Below, piece after piece: positions 59,478 to 59,576 of a stretch of DNA of 59,576 bases; the first letter of the stretch is position 1; each line of letters opens with the position of its first letter. Source of the stretch: Halobacteriales archaeon QS_5_70_15. GTDB taxonomy: Archaea > Halobacteriota > Halobacteria > Halobacteriales > Haloarculaceae. The position numbers and the translations under genes were made by a program. A model generated the notes under the pieces. It was given only the letters and a program-made list of their open reading frames with translations, was not told the DNA's origin and made no database searches. The stretch lies in the NCBI GenBank assembly GCA_003022005.1, contig PXRQ01000043.1, positions 33,436-93,011 of the forward strand, given 5' to 3'.

Positions 59478-59576
59478 TCGTCGCGAGCGCGGTCCCGTCG
59501 TCGACGAGCCGCCAGCGCCAGCGGCCCTCGTCGGTCTCGAACAGTTCGAACGCGGCGCCGTCCAGTTCGAGCACGC
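59478..59576. repeat. 99-bp exact direct repeat, second copy
   Basis: Second copy of the repeat at 58986-59084, cut by the window end. The two are 492 bp apart in the same orientation. Confidence 0.9.

Larger units (their letters stand above)
58828..59576 (-). pseudogene. Broken multi-domain DUF1508/HVO_2922-type gene (5' end outside the window)
   Basis: Several copies of a short domain rich in W-R-W-R-L lie in different minus-strand frames: AAFELFETDEGRWRWRLVDD (59574 side), GGFEIREDDGAWRWRF, AFEVFERGPGRRWRLV and again the first motif. Three frameshifts (near 59340, 59145 and 59090) break the protein. The final piece ends APDAPNAPNAPNAPEVTVER, encoded by a GGGGGCGTT repeat. The domain resembles the small haloarchaeal HVO_2922 protein (DUF1508), of unknown function. 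Decay or homopolymer sequencing errors could explain the shifts. Confidence 0.55.

Overview
The window is high-GC haloarchaeal chromosome (class Halobacteria). The evidence is the strong GC bias, very acidic proteins, leaderless genes with a TATA box about 27 nt before the start codon, and archaeal marker genes: DnaG-type primase, membrane-anchored LonB, FtsZ1-SecE-Spt5, archaeal NMN adenylyltransferase, archaeal diphthamide synthase, and the siroheme-dependent heme pathway. I see no rRNA, tRNA or CRISPR array.

Layout. 1-1.9 kb holds a DUF1405 membrane protein and a CRISPR-locus-like (HFX_2341 type) regulator. 1.9-11.1 kb is an accessory island: two IS6-type relics, a shattered methyltransferase, a surface-polysaccharide cluster (pyruvyl transferase, three GT4 glycosyltransferases, a thymidylate-kinase-like protein, a nucleotidyltransferase-fold protein) and the relic of a P4-type primase/helicase. 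11-20 kb returns to core genes: a Na+/solute symporter with its DUF3311 partner, a tRNA-binding protein, DnaG, a DUF92 membrane protein, two cis-prenyltransferase paralogues and twin cold-shock proteins. 20-25 kb carries the heme branch: fused AhbA/AhbB siroheme decarboxylase, precorrin-2 dehydrogenase and glutamyl-tRNA reductase. 25-34 kb has an agmatinase-family enzyme, SDR, MFS, AzlC/AzlD and EamA transporters, creatininase, PpnP and a DehI-like protein.

34-42 kb holds a methyltransferase, a Cys-rich copper-binding protein lying between two copies of the 3' end of a FAD oxidoreductase gene, a YihY/BrkB protein, an alkyltransferase-like protein lacking its cysteine, a VOC protein and a CPBP protease. 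40-50 kb has LonB, NMN adenylyltransferase, a SAM hydrolase (DUF62), a zinc-finger rhomboid protease, endonuclease V, SDR plus glycerate 2-kinase, and an ArsA ATPase. 50-59.6 kb has PncC, a DUF457 membrane protein, a PHP protein, Ogt, Spt5, SecE, FtsZ1, Dph6, a sugar-nucleotidyltransferase and a broken multi-copy DUF1508/HVO_2922-type gene.

The most unusual signal is a dispersed family of about 79-bp imperfect palindromes with conserved ends (TACGGTCGTGCG...CGCACGACCGTA). At least seven copies lie between 18.3 and 58.4 kb, and none is in the accessory island. One copy sits in frame inside a membrane-protein gene. Two begin directly after a TGA stop codon, and several keep an open reading frame on both strands. 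This resembles the Rickettsia palindromic elements in behaviour, and I know of no described haloarchaeal equivalent. A second point of interest is the pair of cis-prenyltransferase paralogues with complementary missing motifs, as in the eukaryotic NgBR/DHDDS heteromer.
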